Part shown: positions 1 through 11,294 of the stretch, piece by piece
Numbering within the stretch: position 1 is the first letter of the stretch
How the letters are laid out: the number at the start of each line of letters is the position of its first letter
From: Elymus sibiricus
Lineage: Eukaryota > Streptophyta > Magnoliopsida > Poales > Poaceae
Assembly (NCBI GenBank): GCA_039707655.1
Contig: CM077671.1
Location: forward strand, 299,956,509-300,020,508
Length of the DNA: 64,000 nucleotides
Direction: 5' to 3'
The notes under the pieces: generated by a model
The model's database searches: none
What the model saw: the letters and a program-made list of their open reading frames with translations, nothing else
What the model was told of the DNA's origin: nothing
Translations under genes and position numbers: made by a program

Positions 1-981
1 TTCGGTGACGTTTTGGTAGAATAGAGTTATGTATGGTGGTGACCGAAGGTTGTTCGGAGTCCCGGATGAGATCCCGCACGTCACGAGGAGCTCCGGAATG
101 GTCCGAAGATAAAGATTGATATATAGGAAGTCCCGTTTTGGTCACCGGAAAAGTTTTGGGTATTTCGGTAGTGTACCGGGAGTGCCGGGAGGGGTACCGG
201 GGACCATCGGGAGGGGTGTCTCGACCCAAAGGGCCTCATGGGCTATGGGAGGAGTCAAGCCAGCCCTTAGTGGGCTGGCCGAGCCCCCCACTAAGGCCCA
301 TGCGGCTGGGGGTGGGAAAACACAAAGGTGGAAAGAGTTTCCAAGTGGAGGAAGAGGAATCCTACTCCTAGTAGGATTGGAGTAGGACTCCTCCACCTCT
401 CCTCCTTGCGGCCGCACCAAGGGGCAGCCCTTGGGCCGCCGGCCTCCCTCCCCTTCCTCCTATATATACTAGAGGGAGAGAGGGCAAAAGCACTTCAACC
501 CTAAGCCATGGTGCAGCCCTCTCTCCCAATAGATCAAGTCCTCTAGTTTTCAGCAGTGCTTAGGCGAAGCCCTGCTGGAATAGTTCCACCACCACCGCCG
601 CCGTGCCGTCGCGCTGTCGGAGAACTCATCTACCTCTCTGCTCCCTCTTGCTGGATCAAGAAGGCGGAGATCGTCATCGAGCTGTACGTGTGCTGAACGC
701 GGAGGTGCCGTCCGTTCGGTACTAGATCAGAAGGATCGTGATCAGGATCGCGGGACGATTCGTGATTGGATCGCGGGACTGATCGTGATCGGATCGCGGG
801 ACGACTAGCGATTTGGATCGCGAAGACGTTCGACTACATCAACCGCGTTTCTTAACGCTTCCCGCTTAGCGATCTACAAGGGTATGTAGATTCACTCTCC
901 CTCTTGTAGATGCTCATCACCATGGATAGATCTTGCGTGTGCGTAGGAAGTTTTTTGTTTCCCATGCAACGTTCCCCAACA
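1..981 (+). mobile_element. Angela/BARE1-type Copia LTR, 3' part
   Basis: This is the last ~980 bp of a Copia LTR cut by the window edge. It shows the diagnostic end of this family (CATGCAACGTTCCCCAACA), the preceding stretch with 'gctgtacgtgtgctgaacg' and 'ctacatcaaccgcgtttctt', and a TATA box at 461-467. The same 3' half occurs in the complete solo LTR at 43805-45656. The base after the LTR starts a presumptive TSD, CCAAA (982-986). Whether it is a solo LTR or the 3' LTR of a full element cannot be told from here. It is inserted into the 3' UTR of element W. ORFs within it are not coding. Confidence 0.88.
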
Positions 982-1872
982 CCAAAAACCAAAACCAAAC
1001 TCTTTCTTTGAGTGTCCACCATACCTACCTATGGATCGAGAAAGATCCTTCAAGTAAGTTGTCATCGGTGCAACAAGGCAATAAAAATTGCTTCTAAAAG
1101 TGTTTTGATCAATTAGTGTAATAGAAAATTGACCGTTATACGAACTTATGATGGCAAAGTAATAAAAGCGACGGACTGCATAATAAAGGTTGCTATCATA
1201 GGAGGCAATTTAGCATGACGTTCTTTTACAATAAGGGATTGAGCATACAAACCAATAAGCGCATGACAACCTCTGCTTCCCTCTGCGAAGGGCCTATCTT
1301 TTACTTTTGTGCACTTACTTTTGCAAGCATCATGTGGTGAGGAAAGATCTAGGCACATATATCTAGTTGGATATGGGTGGTCATGAGTTATTATTGTTGA
1401 CATCACCCTTGAGGTGAGTAAGTTGGGAGGCAAAACTATAAGCCCCTATCTTCCTACGTGTCCGGTCGAAACTTTTTGTTCATAGGTATGCCGTGAGCGT
1501 TAGCAATCATAGAAGACTAAATGATGGTTGAGTATGTGGACTTGCCAAAAGGCTCCTACATGAGACCCTTCCTGAAAGTATGATGAATTGTAGTTGCAAA
1601 GTTGACTGAGAACATAGTTTGTTGGTTTTCAATAAGATTTATGCTTCATACTTCTATGTTGCGATGAATTGTTACTTGTTCATGTGAAGCTTTATGATAA
1701 AAATGTGTTGAAATAAGTTCTTATGTTAGAGTTTGTTGCTGCTATGTTAATAAGCATGATGCTTCTATGTCCGTATTTTGTTTTTATCGACACCTCTCTC
1801 TCAAACCATGTGGACATGCTTTTCGATATCGGCTTTCGCTTGAGGACAAGCGAGGTCTAAGCTTGGGGGAGT
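982..1872 (+). mobile_element. Element W: 3' untranslated internal region of a Gypsy element, ending in a PPT
   Basis: Non-coding. It ends in the polypurine tract AAGCTTGGGGGAGT directly before a TGATAAG LTR start, the arrangement also seen in elements A and B. It contains the conserved block CTTCCCTCTGCGAAGGGC (about 1276-1293), which recurs in the 3' UTRs of A, B and J. No reading frame here resembles a known protein. The coding part of W lies to the left of the window, beyond the Angela insertion. Confidence 0.75.
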
Positions 1873-3391
1873 TGATAAGTCCATTTTGCATCATGATTTC
1901 CTACTGATATTTACTTTGTTTTGTTGAATAATAATGCTTTGGGGAGTGATTCTAATGCCTTTTCTCCCATAATATGCAAGGTTTACACAAGGAGGGAGAA
2001 TACCGATAGCTGGAATTCTGGACCCAAGAAAAGCACGTCAGAGATACCTATTCTGCACAACTCCAATGAAGCTGAAATTTTACGGAGATTATTTTTGCAT
2101 TTAATAAAAAATACTGGAGCTGAAAACCACTGGAGGGGGCCTCCCAGGTGGGCACAACCCACCAGGGCGCGCCAGGCCTCCCAGGGCACGCCCTGATGGG
2201 TTGTGCTCAGCCTGGCCCACCTCCGGTGCCCATCTTCTGGTATAAGGTCACTCTTGACCAAGAAAAAAATCAGAGGAGGACTTTCGGGACGAAGCGCCGC
2301 CACCTCGAGGCGGAACTTGGGCAGGAGCACTTTTACCCTCCGGCGGAGCGATTCCGCCGGGGGAATTTCCTCCCGGAGGGGGAAATCGAAGCTATCGTCA
2401 TCACCAACACCCCTCTCATCTTTGGGAGGCCAATCTTCATCAACATCTTCAACAGCACCATCTCCTCTCAAACCCTAGTTCATCTCTTGTGTTCAATCTT
2501 TGTACCGGAACCTCAGATTGGTACCTGTGGGTGACTAGTAGTGTTGATTACCTTGCGTAGTTGATTACTATATGGTTTATTTGGTGGAAGATTATATGTT
2601 CAGATCCATTATGTTATTTAATACTCCTCTGATCTTGAGCATGATTATTATTTGTGAGTAGTTACCTTTGTTCTTGAGGTCACGGGAGAAGTCATGTTGC
2701 GAGTAATCATGTGAATTTGATATGTGGTCGATATTTTGATGATATGTATGTTGTGATTCCCTTAGTGGTGTCATGTGAACGTCGACTACATGACACTTCA
2801 CCATTCATGGGCCTAAGGGAAGGCATTGTGGAGTAGTTATTAGATGATGGGTTGCTAGCGTGACAGAAGCTTAAACCCTAGTTTATGCGCTACTTCGTAA
2901 GGGGCTGATTTGGATCCACGTGTTTAATGCTATGGTTAGACTTTGTCTTAATACTTTTCTCGTAGTTGCGGATGCTTGCGAGGGGGTTAATCATAAGTAG
3001 GCTGTTAGTTCAAGTAAGAACAGCACCTTAGCACCGGTCCACCCACATATCAAATTATCAAAGTAGCGAACACGAATCAAACCAACATGATAAAGTGACT
3101 AGACGAAATTCCCGTGTACCCTCAAGAACACTTTGCCTATTACTAGTGATTGTTCTGGCCTGTCCTTTGCCTCAAAAGGATTGGGCTACCTTGCTGCACC
3201 TTGTTTACCATTACCATTACTTGCTCGTTATCAATTATCTTGCTATCAAACTATCTGTTACCTACAATTTTAGTGCTTGCAGAAATTACCTTGCTGAAAA
3301 CCGCTTGTCATTTCCTTCTGCTCCTCGTTGGGTTCGACACTCTTACTTATCGAAAGGACTACGATTGATCCCCTATACTTGTGGGTCATCA
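1873..3391 (+). mobile_element. Element W: 3' LTR (Gypsy, Athila-like; Wilma/Fatima-type LTR, name tentative)
   Basis: A 1519 bp LTR starting TGATAAGTCC and ending GTGGGTCATCA, so it is bounded by the TGAT...ATCA inverted repeat common to these families. It lies right after a PPT. It has a G+C-rich inverted repeat (2152-2206) about 35 bp upstream of a TATA-like TATAAGG (2241-2247), so U3 and the promoter are at the left. Two overlapping opposite-strand ORFs at about 1983-2534 fall in this promoter/R region and look fortuitous. The matching 5' LTR is outside the window. The expected right TSD is GCCAC (3392-3396). Confidence 0.8.
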
Positions 3392-3682
3392 GCCACCATT
3401 TCAATCTCCATAGCCGCCATGACCACTATAGTTCTTCGTCCACTAGATCATACTTGTAATCGTGTATCACACACGACATCCATTGTAGGGCATATTATCA
3501 ATAAATCCAATTACATGATGTGTTTTATGATGAGTTCTTCGTGTGATCGAATCTCCATGTGTGAGTAGTTCGGTAAGGTATGGCTTGAGGCAAGAGACTT
3601 GCGATCATCTGTATTTGTTGTGGGGATCAATGGAAGGGCTTTGAATTAACGTCCTGTTTGTGTGAAATAAAATTGTTTCGTA
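3392..3682. other. Unassigned flank, probably LTR of old element G
   Basis: A short A+T-rich stretch between the end of W and the TSD of E. It continues across E at 25146. No motif identifies it. By position it is probably the first part of the degenerate + strand element whose PBS-like site lies at 25778-25790/27336-27344. Nothing coding is supported. Confidence 0.35.
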
Positions 3683-4866
3683 GATGTTGCTACTTTTGAG
3701 CTGCATTGGGATTTTCCCCAAAGAGGAGAGAAGATGCAGCACAATAGAGATATGTATTTCCCTCAGTGAGAACCAAGGTTATCGAACCAATAGAAGAACC
3801 AAGAAAATTCCTTTCAACAACACCTACACACACAAAACCAAACACTTGCACCCAACGCGGGCAAGAGGGTTGTCAAGCCCCTTGAACTCGTCACTTGCAA
3901 AGATTATATGTTGATATAAATAGATATTGTAAAAGCAAAATAAAATAAAAATAAATAAAATGCAGCAAGGTATTTTTGGAGTTTTTGTATTTATGTTTAA
4001 GTAGACCCGGGGGCCATAGTGTTCGCTAGAGGCTTCTCACTTGAAAATAGCATACGGTGGGTAGAAACATTACTGTTAGGCAATTGACAGAATTGCGCAT
4101 AGTTATGACATGCTATTCACGGCAATGATCGTGTATATAGGCATCACGTCCATAAATAAGTAGACCGAAACGATTCTGCATCTACTACTATTACTCCACT
4201 TCGAGAGCACTTCTATGTTTGCCTCTCTATGTATTAAGTTCATAACAAACGGAGTAATGCTTGGAGCAAGGTGATATGATGTAGACAAACAAAGACAAGC
4301 AATATGTTCAGATCCCGTCATTTTATCCTTAATGGCAACAAATCAAATACGTGTCTTGTCCCCTTCTGTCACGAGGATATAGAGCACCGAAAGATTGAAC
4401 CCACTACAACGCACCACTCCCGCTAAAGATAAATCAATCTAGTTGGCCAAACCAAACCGATAGATCAGGGAGAAATACGAAGCTATAGTAATCATGCATA
4501 ATAGAATCCAGAAAAGGCTCAATTACTTCCAATGAATAATCTGATCATAAACTCACAATTCATCGGATCCCAACAAACACACCGCGAAAGAAGATTACAT
4601 CTGATAGATTACCGCAGGAATCGCGGTGAACTTTCTGTTGAAGATCAAAGAGAGAGAAGAAGCCATCTAGGTACTAGCTATGGACCCATAGTCTGTGGTG
4701 GACTACTCACGCATCATCATGGAGGCAACAAGGTTGATGTAGATAGCTGTAATGCCCCGGGCACACCCGCAACTGGCCGTTACCCCTGGTGGGATCTAGA
4801 CTGGCCCCACAGATCAACACTAGTCTTTCCTGCGCAGTTTCTCCTCACTCATGTGCACCCGGGAAC

Positions 4867-4965
4867 AACTTCCCGGTCGGTCACCCATCCTGAAATTAAT
4901 CCAAGCTGAGCATGCTTAACTTGGGAGTTCTTTCCGAATGGGCTCCCAGAAAAGAAGGAATTCCT
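4867..4965 (-). ncRNA. 5S rRNA-like domain in left Cassandra LTR
   Basis: The + strand shows GGTCACCCATCCTG, then GCATGCTTAACTTGGGAGTTC and ATGGGCTCC. These match the order and spacing of the reverse complement of plant 5S rRNA (AGGTCACCCATCCT, CACGCTTAACTTCGGAGTTC, ATGGGATCC). In Cassandra this region is reported to carry the RNA polymerase III internal promoter. Substitutions in the central part argue against a functional ribosomal RNA. Confidence 0.8.
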
Positions 4966-5324
4966 TATTGATATGAGTAGTCTATCATCCCTAATAAGCA
5001 AGGCTATCACATACAGCACCACTCAGAGGAACCAACATCCTCGCCGGGTCACAGGAATGTTTCCTCTTGGCACATACGTCTATGCATCCAGTTCGGTTCA
5101 TGTGCCATGTCGTGTGCCATGAAGGGTGACAAACGTCATGTACAACATGACCGCGCACCTGATCCGCAAACAACCGTGTAACCGCGTGGGTCTGCTCTGA
5201 TACCAATTTGTAACGCCCCAGGCACACCTGCCACTGGTCATTACCCCTGGCGAGATCTAGACTAGCCCCATAGATCTGCACTAGTCTTTCCTGCGCACTT
5301 TGTCCTCACTCATGCGCACGTGGG

Positions 5325-5430
5325 AACAACTTCCCAGTCGGTCACCCATCCTGAAATTAATCCAAGCCGAGCACACTGAACTTGGTTTCTTTCTGAATGG
5401 GCTCCTTGGAAAAGAAGGAATTCCTTATTG
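5325..5430 (-). ncRNA. 5S rRNA-like domain in right Cassandra LTR
   Basis: Second copy of the 5S-like stretch, with GGTCACCCATCCTG retained but the GCTTAACTTCGGAG box more decayed than in the left LTR (it reads ACTGAACTTGG). Same orientation. The weaker internal-control-region match suggests this copy has lost Pol III promoter function. Confidence 0.7.
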
Positions 5431-5980
5431 ATATGAGTAGTCTATCATGCCTAATAAGCCAGGCTATCACAATGGCCTCCGTGGTCGATTCCCTTCCGAC
5501 AGAGTACCGGAAAAGGGTCTCCAGATGGCCTCCCATCGGAATAGAGGCTTGCGGCGGTGAAAAAGTGTTTCGGCTGGCTCTTTGTTGGTTTCCCGATTTT
5601 AGAAAATTTATGGAGGTGGAATTAGGTCAGATGGAGCCACGTGGAGCCACAAGGCATCAGGGCACGACTACCACCCTAGGCGCGCCCTGTTGCCTTACCG
5701 TCTCCTCGTCTTGCTTCTTGACTCCTCCCGAAGCTTCCTGGGTATCTTTTGTCCAGACAAAAATCATTAAAAGTTTCGTAGCGTTTGGACTTTGTTTGGT
5801 GCAGATTTCCTGGAAAACCAAAACCAGACAAAAAAACAGCAACTCGCACTTGGCACTAGGTTAATAGGTAGTTCCCAAAACTGATATAAAATAGCATATT
5901 ATTGCATATAAAGTATCCTAGATTGATAATATAATAGCATGGAACAATAAAAAATTATAGATACGTTTGGAGACGTATCA

Positions 5981-8100
5981 ACATCCCCAAGCTTAATTCC
6001 TGCTCGTCCTTGAGTAGGTAAATGATATAAACAGAATTTTTTATGTGACATGCTACCCAACATGTGATGTCATTTAGGTATGACCACAGAGAAACGATGA
6101 ACTGATTGATATCAATGTAATAATATCCATAAACATAAATAACATAATCATTACTTTTCAAAATATACGATCCTTAAAGAATGTTATTCCCGACTCATTT
6201 TATCATATCAAGCATGGCATGAATCCATCTTCACCGCATAAGTATAAATCATGAGCACCCCGGTGCCAAACCAGGAAAATGGATCGTACTTATAATGCGC
6301 TTAAACATTTTCAACTTCACGCAATACATGAGCGTGAACCATGGATATAGCATATGGGTGGAATAGAGTATGGTGGTAGATATCAAAGGAGTCAAAGTGG
6401 AAAACAAAGTCCTGCATCAACTATGTGGATTAACGGGCTATGGAGATGCCCATAAATCTATATCAATGCAACGAAAAGGGATTGCCATGCAACGGATGCA
6501 CTAGAGCTATAAGTGTATGAAAGCTCAACGGAAGCTAAATGGGCGTGCATCCAACTTGCTTGCTCATGAAGACCTCGGGATTTGAGGAAGCACGTCATCG
6601 AAATATACAAGCTAAGTTCTATAATGTAAAATTCCCACTAACATATGAAAATGAGAACTCGAGAGACTCTCTATATGAAGAACATGGTGCCACTTTGAGC
6701 CCAAAATGTGGTAAATGGATAGTAACACTGCCCCTTCTCTCTTTTCTCTCATTTTTTCATGGTGGGCTTTTCTCTTTCTTTTTTCACCTCCCCCATTTAT
6801 TTTTTTATTTTCCGTTCGGAGTCTCATCCCGACTTGTGGGGGAATCATCGTCTCCATCATCCTTTACTCACTGGGACAGTGCTCTAATAATGATGATCAT
6901 CACACTTTTATTTACTTATAACTCAATATTACAACTCAACATAGAACAATATGACTCTATATGAATGCCCCTGGCAGTGTACCAGGATGTGCGATGATCT
7001 AGCGTAACATGTATATAATGATGAATTGTGGCTTTGCCACAAATACTATGTCGGCTATATGATCATGCAAAGTAACATGATTATGAACACACAAGTCATG
7101 TGACGGAATGGTGGAAGTTGCATGGCAATATATCTCATAATGGCTATGGAAATGCCATGATAGGTAGGTATGGTGGCTGTCTTGAGGATGATATAAGGAG
7201 GGCTATGTGTGATAGAGCGTATCATATCACGGGGTTTGGATGCACCAACGAAGGTTGCACCGACTCTCAAGGTCAGAATGGGCAATGCATTGGCGTCATA
7301 CTCGTCTACTCGAGGCTGCAGGCATCGCACTCAGTGCCTGAAGGTCCTGCTGGTATCTCTCCGGACTCTGACTCGGACTCTAAACTAATGACGTTAACCG
7401 AGACCTCCGGAGCAAAGGAAACATGACGACGCTAACGGGATGGCTCTCCCTCAGGGTCTGGAGCAGGATGACTATGAAGCATGGGAGCAGCTAGAGTAGA
7501 AAGGAGCAAGGTCCACTCGGCGACAGACTCGTGAGGAGTTACCGTCAAGGTATCTAAGTTACTTTGGGTGGATGCGGGTGTAACCGGTGTAGGTAGAGGG
7601 ATGGTGACTGGAGTGACGGGTGGTATATAGGAAAGCAAAGGTGGAGCAAACTATGCAAGCAAAAACAAGCAAAATATGCAAGCAAAAAACAAAATCTGTC
7701 TAAAACAGAACAACTTGTAAAGATCTACAGCAAAACCATACTTCTGTAACTCCCAAAATTCTGAACAATTAGGACAACCTGGGCAATTTGTATACCAATA
7801 TACTGTGTAGAAACTTCAAATCAAAAAGACGTTCCAGTAAAATCAGAGAAATTCTGCACTGGACATAAAAGTTTCTGTTTTTGCACTATATCAATTCTAC
7901 TATCTTCCAAATCATCCCAAAGGCGTTACTTGGCAAAACATTAATTTAAACACAAAAATACAATCATTACAGTACAAATAATCATGTCAACACACCAAAA
8001 CATAAAGTAAAAGAAAAATTTAAAGATAACTATGGGGTTGCCTCCCAACAAGCGCTATTGTTTTATGCCCCTAGCTAGGCATAATGCATAGTATCAAGTA
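5981..8100 (-). other. Element E internal region, non-coding 3' part with PPT
   Basis: Starts (at + strand 5981) with ACATCCCCAAGCTT, which on the minus strand is the PPT AAGCTTGGGGATGT abutting the 3' LTR. The rest is A+T-rich and full of stops on both strands. It includes a pyrimidine-rich tract at 6721-6815 and the stretch gttgcctcccaacaagcgct at 8038-8057, immediately downstream of the gag-like frame. J shares the first ~60 bp. No pol domain is present. Confidence 0.65.
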
Positions 8101-8890
8101 TTGTCATCCTTAACATCCAACTCCTCAATTATGCAACCATGCTTCCTAGGAGATTCATCACAAAAGTTATTAATAACTACGCTCCTTGGGATAAAGGGAG
8201 GAGGCTTGATGATAGGTTACTCTATAACATTTATGAAATTGAGGTGCACACTAATCATTTTAAGATCCTCATTGTTTTTACTAGGTGTACCACTCTTAGG
8301 ATTAGGAACATACATAAACTTGGGACTTTTATTTATAGGAACCTTATCAATAGTCTTGGTAGGAATGAAAGTGGAGCCCACTTTATTAAGGATTTCTTCT
8401 AACTTATCGATTCAGGAAGGACTTTGTCCTAACTCTTTACTAATCTTTGGCTCACTATCTTTTAGCATCTTTAGAGTAGTTCCTACTTTGGAACCAAATT
8501 TTTTAACTTGATTATGGACCTTCTTTTCTAGATTTTCAATGTGCTAATAGTAGGCATTTTGTTTTCTATAGCATCTAGCCTACGCATAACATCTTCCAAA
8601 TTCAAAACGGTTCCATTAACAATAGTAGGGGGTGATCGTACGAGATTTTCAATAGCATTAAAAGCATCTAGAGTGTGAATCATTAAGAAATTACCACCGG
8701 TAATGGTGTCAAGTACGAATCTATACCAAGTAGTCACACCCGATAAAAATTATGAAGCAAAATAGTGGTGGATTGCTTACGAGTTGATCTTTTTTGAGCA
8801 CTGCAAATCCTATACCACACATCTTTTAAACTCTCTCCTCCCCTTTGTTTGAAATTTAGCACTTCATTCTCGGGAGTACACGAAACAATA
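8101..8890 (-). pseudogene. gag remnant of element E
   Basis: Read leftward from about 8890, the minus strand gives a retrotransposon gag-like frame (GGESLKDVWYRICSAQKRS, then WYRFVLDTITGGNFL, then LDAIENKMP). After a frameshift near 8530-8560 it continues as a lysine-rich tail (about 8521 to 8101). At least two in-frame nonsense codons (TGA near 8415, TAA near 8213) and the frameshift kill it. Only the C-terminal half of a gag is recognisable, with no zinc knuckle or protease. The + strand ORF at 8101-8511 is a shadow of this frame. Confidence 0.6.
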
Positions 8891-9066
8891 GAAGAACTAG
8901 CTATAATGACAAGCGAGCAAGTAAACTAGATAACAAACAAACAAGCAAATAAAAATATTTTTGCATTTTTGTATTTTAAATAAAGTAAAATATAATAGCA
9001 AATAAAAAGTAGAACAACTGAAAGATAATTTATATGTAGGGACCTGACGAGAATTTGATGATGTCT

Positions 9067-9083
9067 CCCCGGCAACGGCGCCA
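9067..9083 (-). other. Primer binding site of E (tRNA-Asp)
   Basis: The minus strand reads TGGCGCCGTTGCCGGGG, complementary to the 3' end of plant tRNA-Asp, the primer typical of the Athila lineage. It lies 11 bp from the LTR edge (9095) and fixes the orientation of E. Confidence 0.9.
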
Positions 9084-9094
9084 GAAATTCTTTC

Positions 9095-10459
9095 TACTAC
9101 TTGTGAGCCGTGTTGGGATTTTCCCTGAAGAGGAGAGGAGATGCAGCAGAGTAGAGATAAGTATTTCCCTCAGTGAGAAACAAGGTTATCGAACCAATAG
9201 GAGAACCAAGCAAATTCCTTTCAACACCACCTACACACACAAAACCAAACACTTGCACCCAACGCAGGCAAGAGGGTTGTCAAGCCCCTTTGAACTCGTC
9301 ACTTGCAAGGATTAAATCTTGATAGAAACATATATTGTAAAAGCAAAATAAAAGTAAATAAAATGCAACAAGGTATTTTTGGAGTTTTTGTATTTATGTT
9401 TAAGTAGATCTGGGGGCCATAGTGTTCGCTAGAGGCTTCTCTGTTGAAAATAGCATACGGTGGGTAGAGAAATTACTGTTAGGCAATTGACAGAATTGCG
9501 CGTAGTTATGACATGTTATTCACTGGCAATGATCATGTACATAGGCATCACGTCCATAAACAAGTAGACCGAAACAATTTTGCATCTACTACTATTACTC
9601 CTCTTCGAGAGCGCTTCTATGCTTGCCTCTCTAGGTATTAAGTTCATAACAAACAAAGTAATGCTTGGAGCAAGGTGACATGACATAGAAAAAATAAGAC
9701 AAGCAATATGTTCAGATCCCGTCGATTTATACTTAGTGGCAACAATACAAATACGTGTCTTGTCCCCTTCTGTCATGAGGATATAGAGCATCGCAAGATT
9801 GAACCCACTACAACGCACCATTCCTGCTGAAGATAAATCAATCTAGTTGGCCAAACCAAACTGATAGATCAGAGAGAAATACGAAGCTATAATAATAATC
9901 ATGCATCATAGAATTTAGAAAAGACACAATTACTTTCAATGAATAATCTGATCATAAACCCACAATTCATCACATCCCAAGAAACTCACCGCAACAGAAA
10001 ATTACATCGGATAGATCACCATGGGAATCGTGGTGAACTTTGTATTAAAGATCAAAGAGAGAGAGAGGAAGCCATCTAGGTACTAGCTATGGACCCGTAT
10101 GTCTGTGGTGGACTACTCACGCATCATCATGAACGGGAGGAAGGTTGATGTAGATGGCCTCTGTGCTCGATTCCCCCTTCGATGGATAAAGTGTTTCGGG
10201 TGGTTCTCTATTGGTTTCCCGATTTTAGAGAATTTATGGAGGTGGAATTAGGTCAGACGAAGCCACGAGGGGCCCACAAGGCATCAGGGCGCGCCCTGTT
10301 GCCTTGCCGTCTCCTCGTCTCGCTTCCTGACTCCTCCTGAAGCTCCCTGGGTCTCTTTTGTCCAGACAAAATCGTCAAAAAGTTTCATAGCATTTGGACT
10401 TTGTTTGGTACATATTTCCTGGAAAACCAAAAATAGGCAAAAAATAGCCACTGGCACGG
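9095..10459 (-). repeat. Element E 5' LTR, first segment
   Basis: Homologous to 3688-5980 without Cassandra. The terminal dinucleotide is mutated (TACTACTT instead of TGCTACTT). It contains the hairpin ACAAGGCATCAGGGCGCGCC at 10276. It is interrupted after 10459 by element F and resumes at 25025. Confidence 0.85.
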
Positions 10460-10925
10460 TGTCAAAACTGGCGGATCTCGGGTAGGGGGTCCCAAGCTGT
10501 GAGATTAGGATCGATGGGTAACAGGAGACGAACGAGACGGTGTTTTACCCAGGTTCGAGCCCTCCTATGGAGGTAAAACCCTACGTCCTGCTTGATTGTA
10601 TTGATGTGTATGAATACTACAGAGTCGATCTACCTTGAGATCAAATGACTAAACCCTAGATGAGTTCACCTGTCTCTACAATCTAAACCCTCCGGCTTAT
10701 ATAGACACCGGGGGTCCTAGGGTTACACATAGTCGGTTGCCTATCGAAGGAATAAACATGCCTATTCTATCACCTTAAGCTTGAAGGGCATGCCACGGCT
10801 CCTGAGATCCTCCCCCCTAGTAACGGGGTATTTGGTCAGTCCAATCCTCCAACGAGTGGTCCACGAGTCCGGCCCATAAGGAATAAGTCGGTAGTCCGAG
10901 GACCCCTTAATCCCGGACTCCCTCA
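10460..10925 (-). repeat. Element F 3' LTR
   Basis: 466 bp; nearly identical to 24560-25024. TATA box on the minus strand at 10704-10698 (TATATAAG context). Adjacent PPT, minus AGTTCGGGGGCTAC (10939-10926). Confidence 0.9.
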
Positions 10926-11209
10926 GTAGCCCCCGAACTAGCCTCCAATGCCGAGGTATATAGTCCGGACGGTCCCGCGCTCCCAAAGTCTTCGGCTTGC
11001 GAGGCGAGTTCTTCTCTTTTCTATATTCGGTAAACAATGATCCGACCATCAGTGAGTTCTCGATCGCCGAAACATCACAGGGTCCACAGCTTTAACTTCG
11101 CTGTCCAGAGCTAACGACGCTCCTCGATTCCTGTGCGCCAATGGGAGATGGGTGGCTCAGCAACCTTTTACAGGACTGCCCTTTCTGCACGCGAAGGGGA
11201 GGAACCACC

Positions 11210-11217
11210 TATATTAA
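11210..11217 (+). promoter_or_regulatory. TATA box of the antisense gene in F
   Basis: TATATTAA lies 78 bp upstream of the chosen ATG at 11295, with GCCAAT at 11137-11142 as a CCAAT box 68 bp further upstream. The spacing fits a plant Pol II core promoter that reads against the retrotransposon. This is sequence inference only. Confidence 0.5.
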
Positions 11218-11294
11218 GCAGGATGATCCGTGGCTTAGGCAAACCTCTCCCCTTCTTCTCCATCGAAAAGTCCCAAGCGAGAGAACTTGAAAAT

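Larger units (their letters stand above)
4748..5471 (-). mobile_element. Cassandra TRIM retrotransposon with 5S rRNA-like LTRs
   Basis: A complete 724 bp terminal-repeat retrotransposon in miniature. LTRs at 4748-5011 and 5209-5471 (264 and 263 bp) begin TGTAA(T/C)GCCCC and end GGCTATCACA. Next to the right LTR is a tRNA-iMet PBS, read on the minus strand as TGGTATCAGAGC (5205-5194). TSDs are ATAGC (4743-4747) and ATGGC (5472-5476), one mismatch; the second LTR of E shows the uninterrupted target gtagATGGCctc. Each LTR carries a 5S rRNA-like stretch on the minus strand, the known hallmark of Cassandra. The internal domain (5012-5208) is non-coding, as expected for this family, which relies on enzymes supplied in trans. 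Confidence 0.95.
3688..5980 (-). repeat. Element E 3' LTR, split by Cassandra
   Basis: Reads (minus) from TGATACGTCTCC at 5980 to AGTAGCA at 3688; about 1.56 kb once Cassandra and its TSD copy are removed. It contains a degenerate G+C-rich hairpin at about 5650-5697. The corresponding unbroken sequence in the other LTR (around 10147-10165) gives the empty site for Cassandra. Confidence 0.85.

Noticed and set aside
116..420. Three overlapping short ORFs
   Set aside because: All lie in the U3 region of the Angela LTR, in G+C-rich sequence shared with non-coding LTR copies.
4867..5430. Two functional 5S rRNA genes
   Set aside because: The 5S-like stretches are inside Cassandra LTRs with LTR ends, PBS and TSD; the central sequence differs from 5S rRNA.
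8101..8511. 136-codon + strand ORF rich in Leu/Ser
   Set aside because: Antisense shadow of the decayed gag of element E.
11133..11294. Upstream in-frame extension of the antisense gene from GTG at 11133
   Set aside because: A non-ATG start is unlikely in a plant gene, and the extension contains the TATA box; ATG at 11295 fits better.
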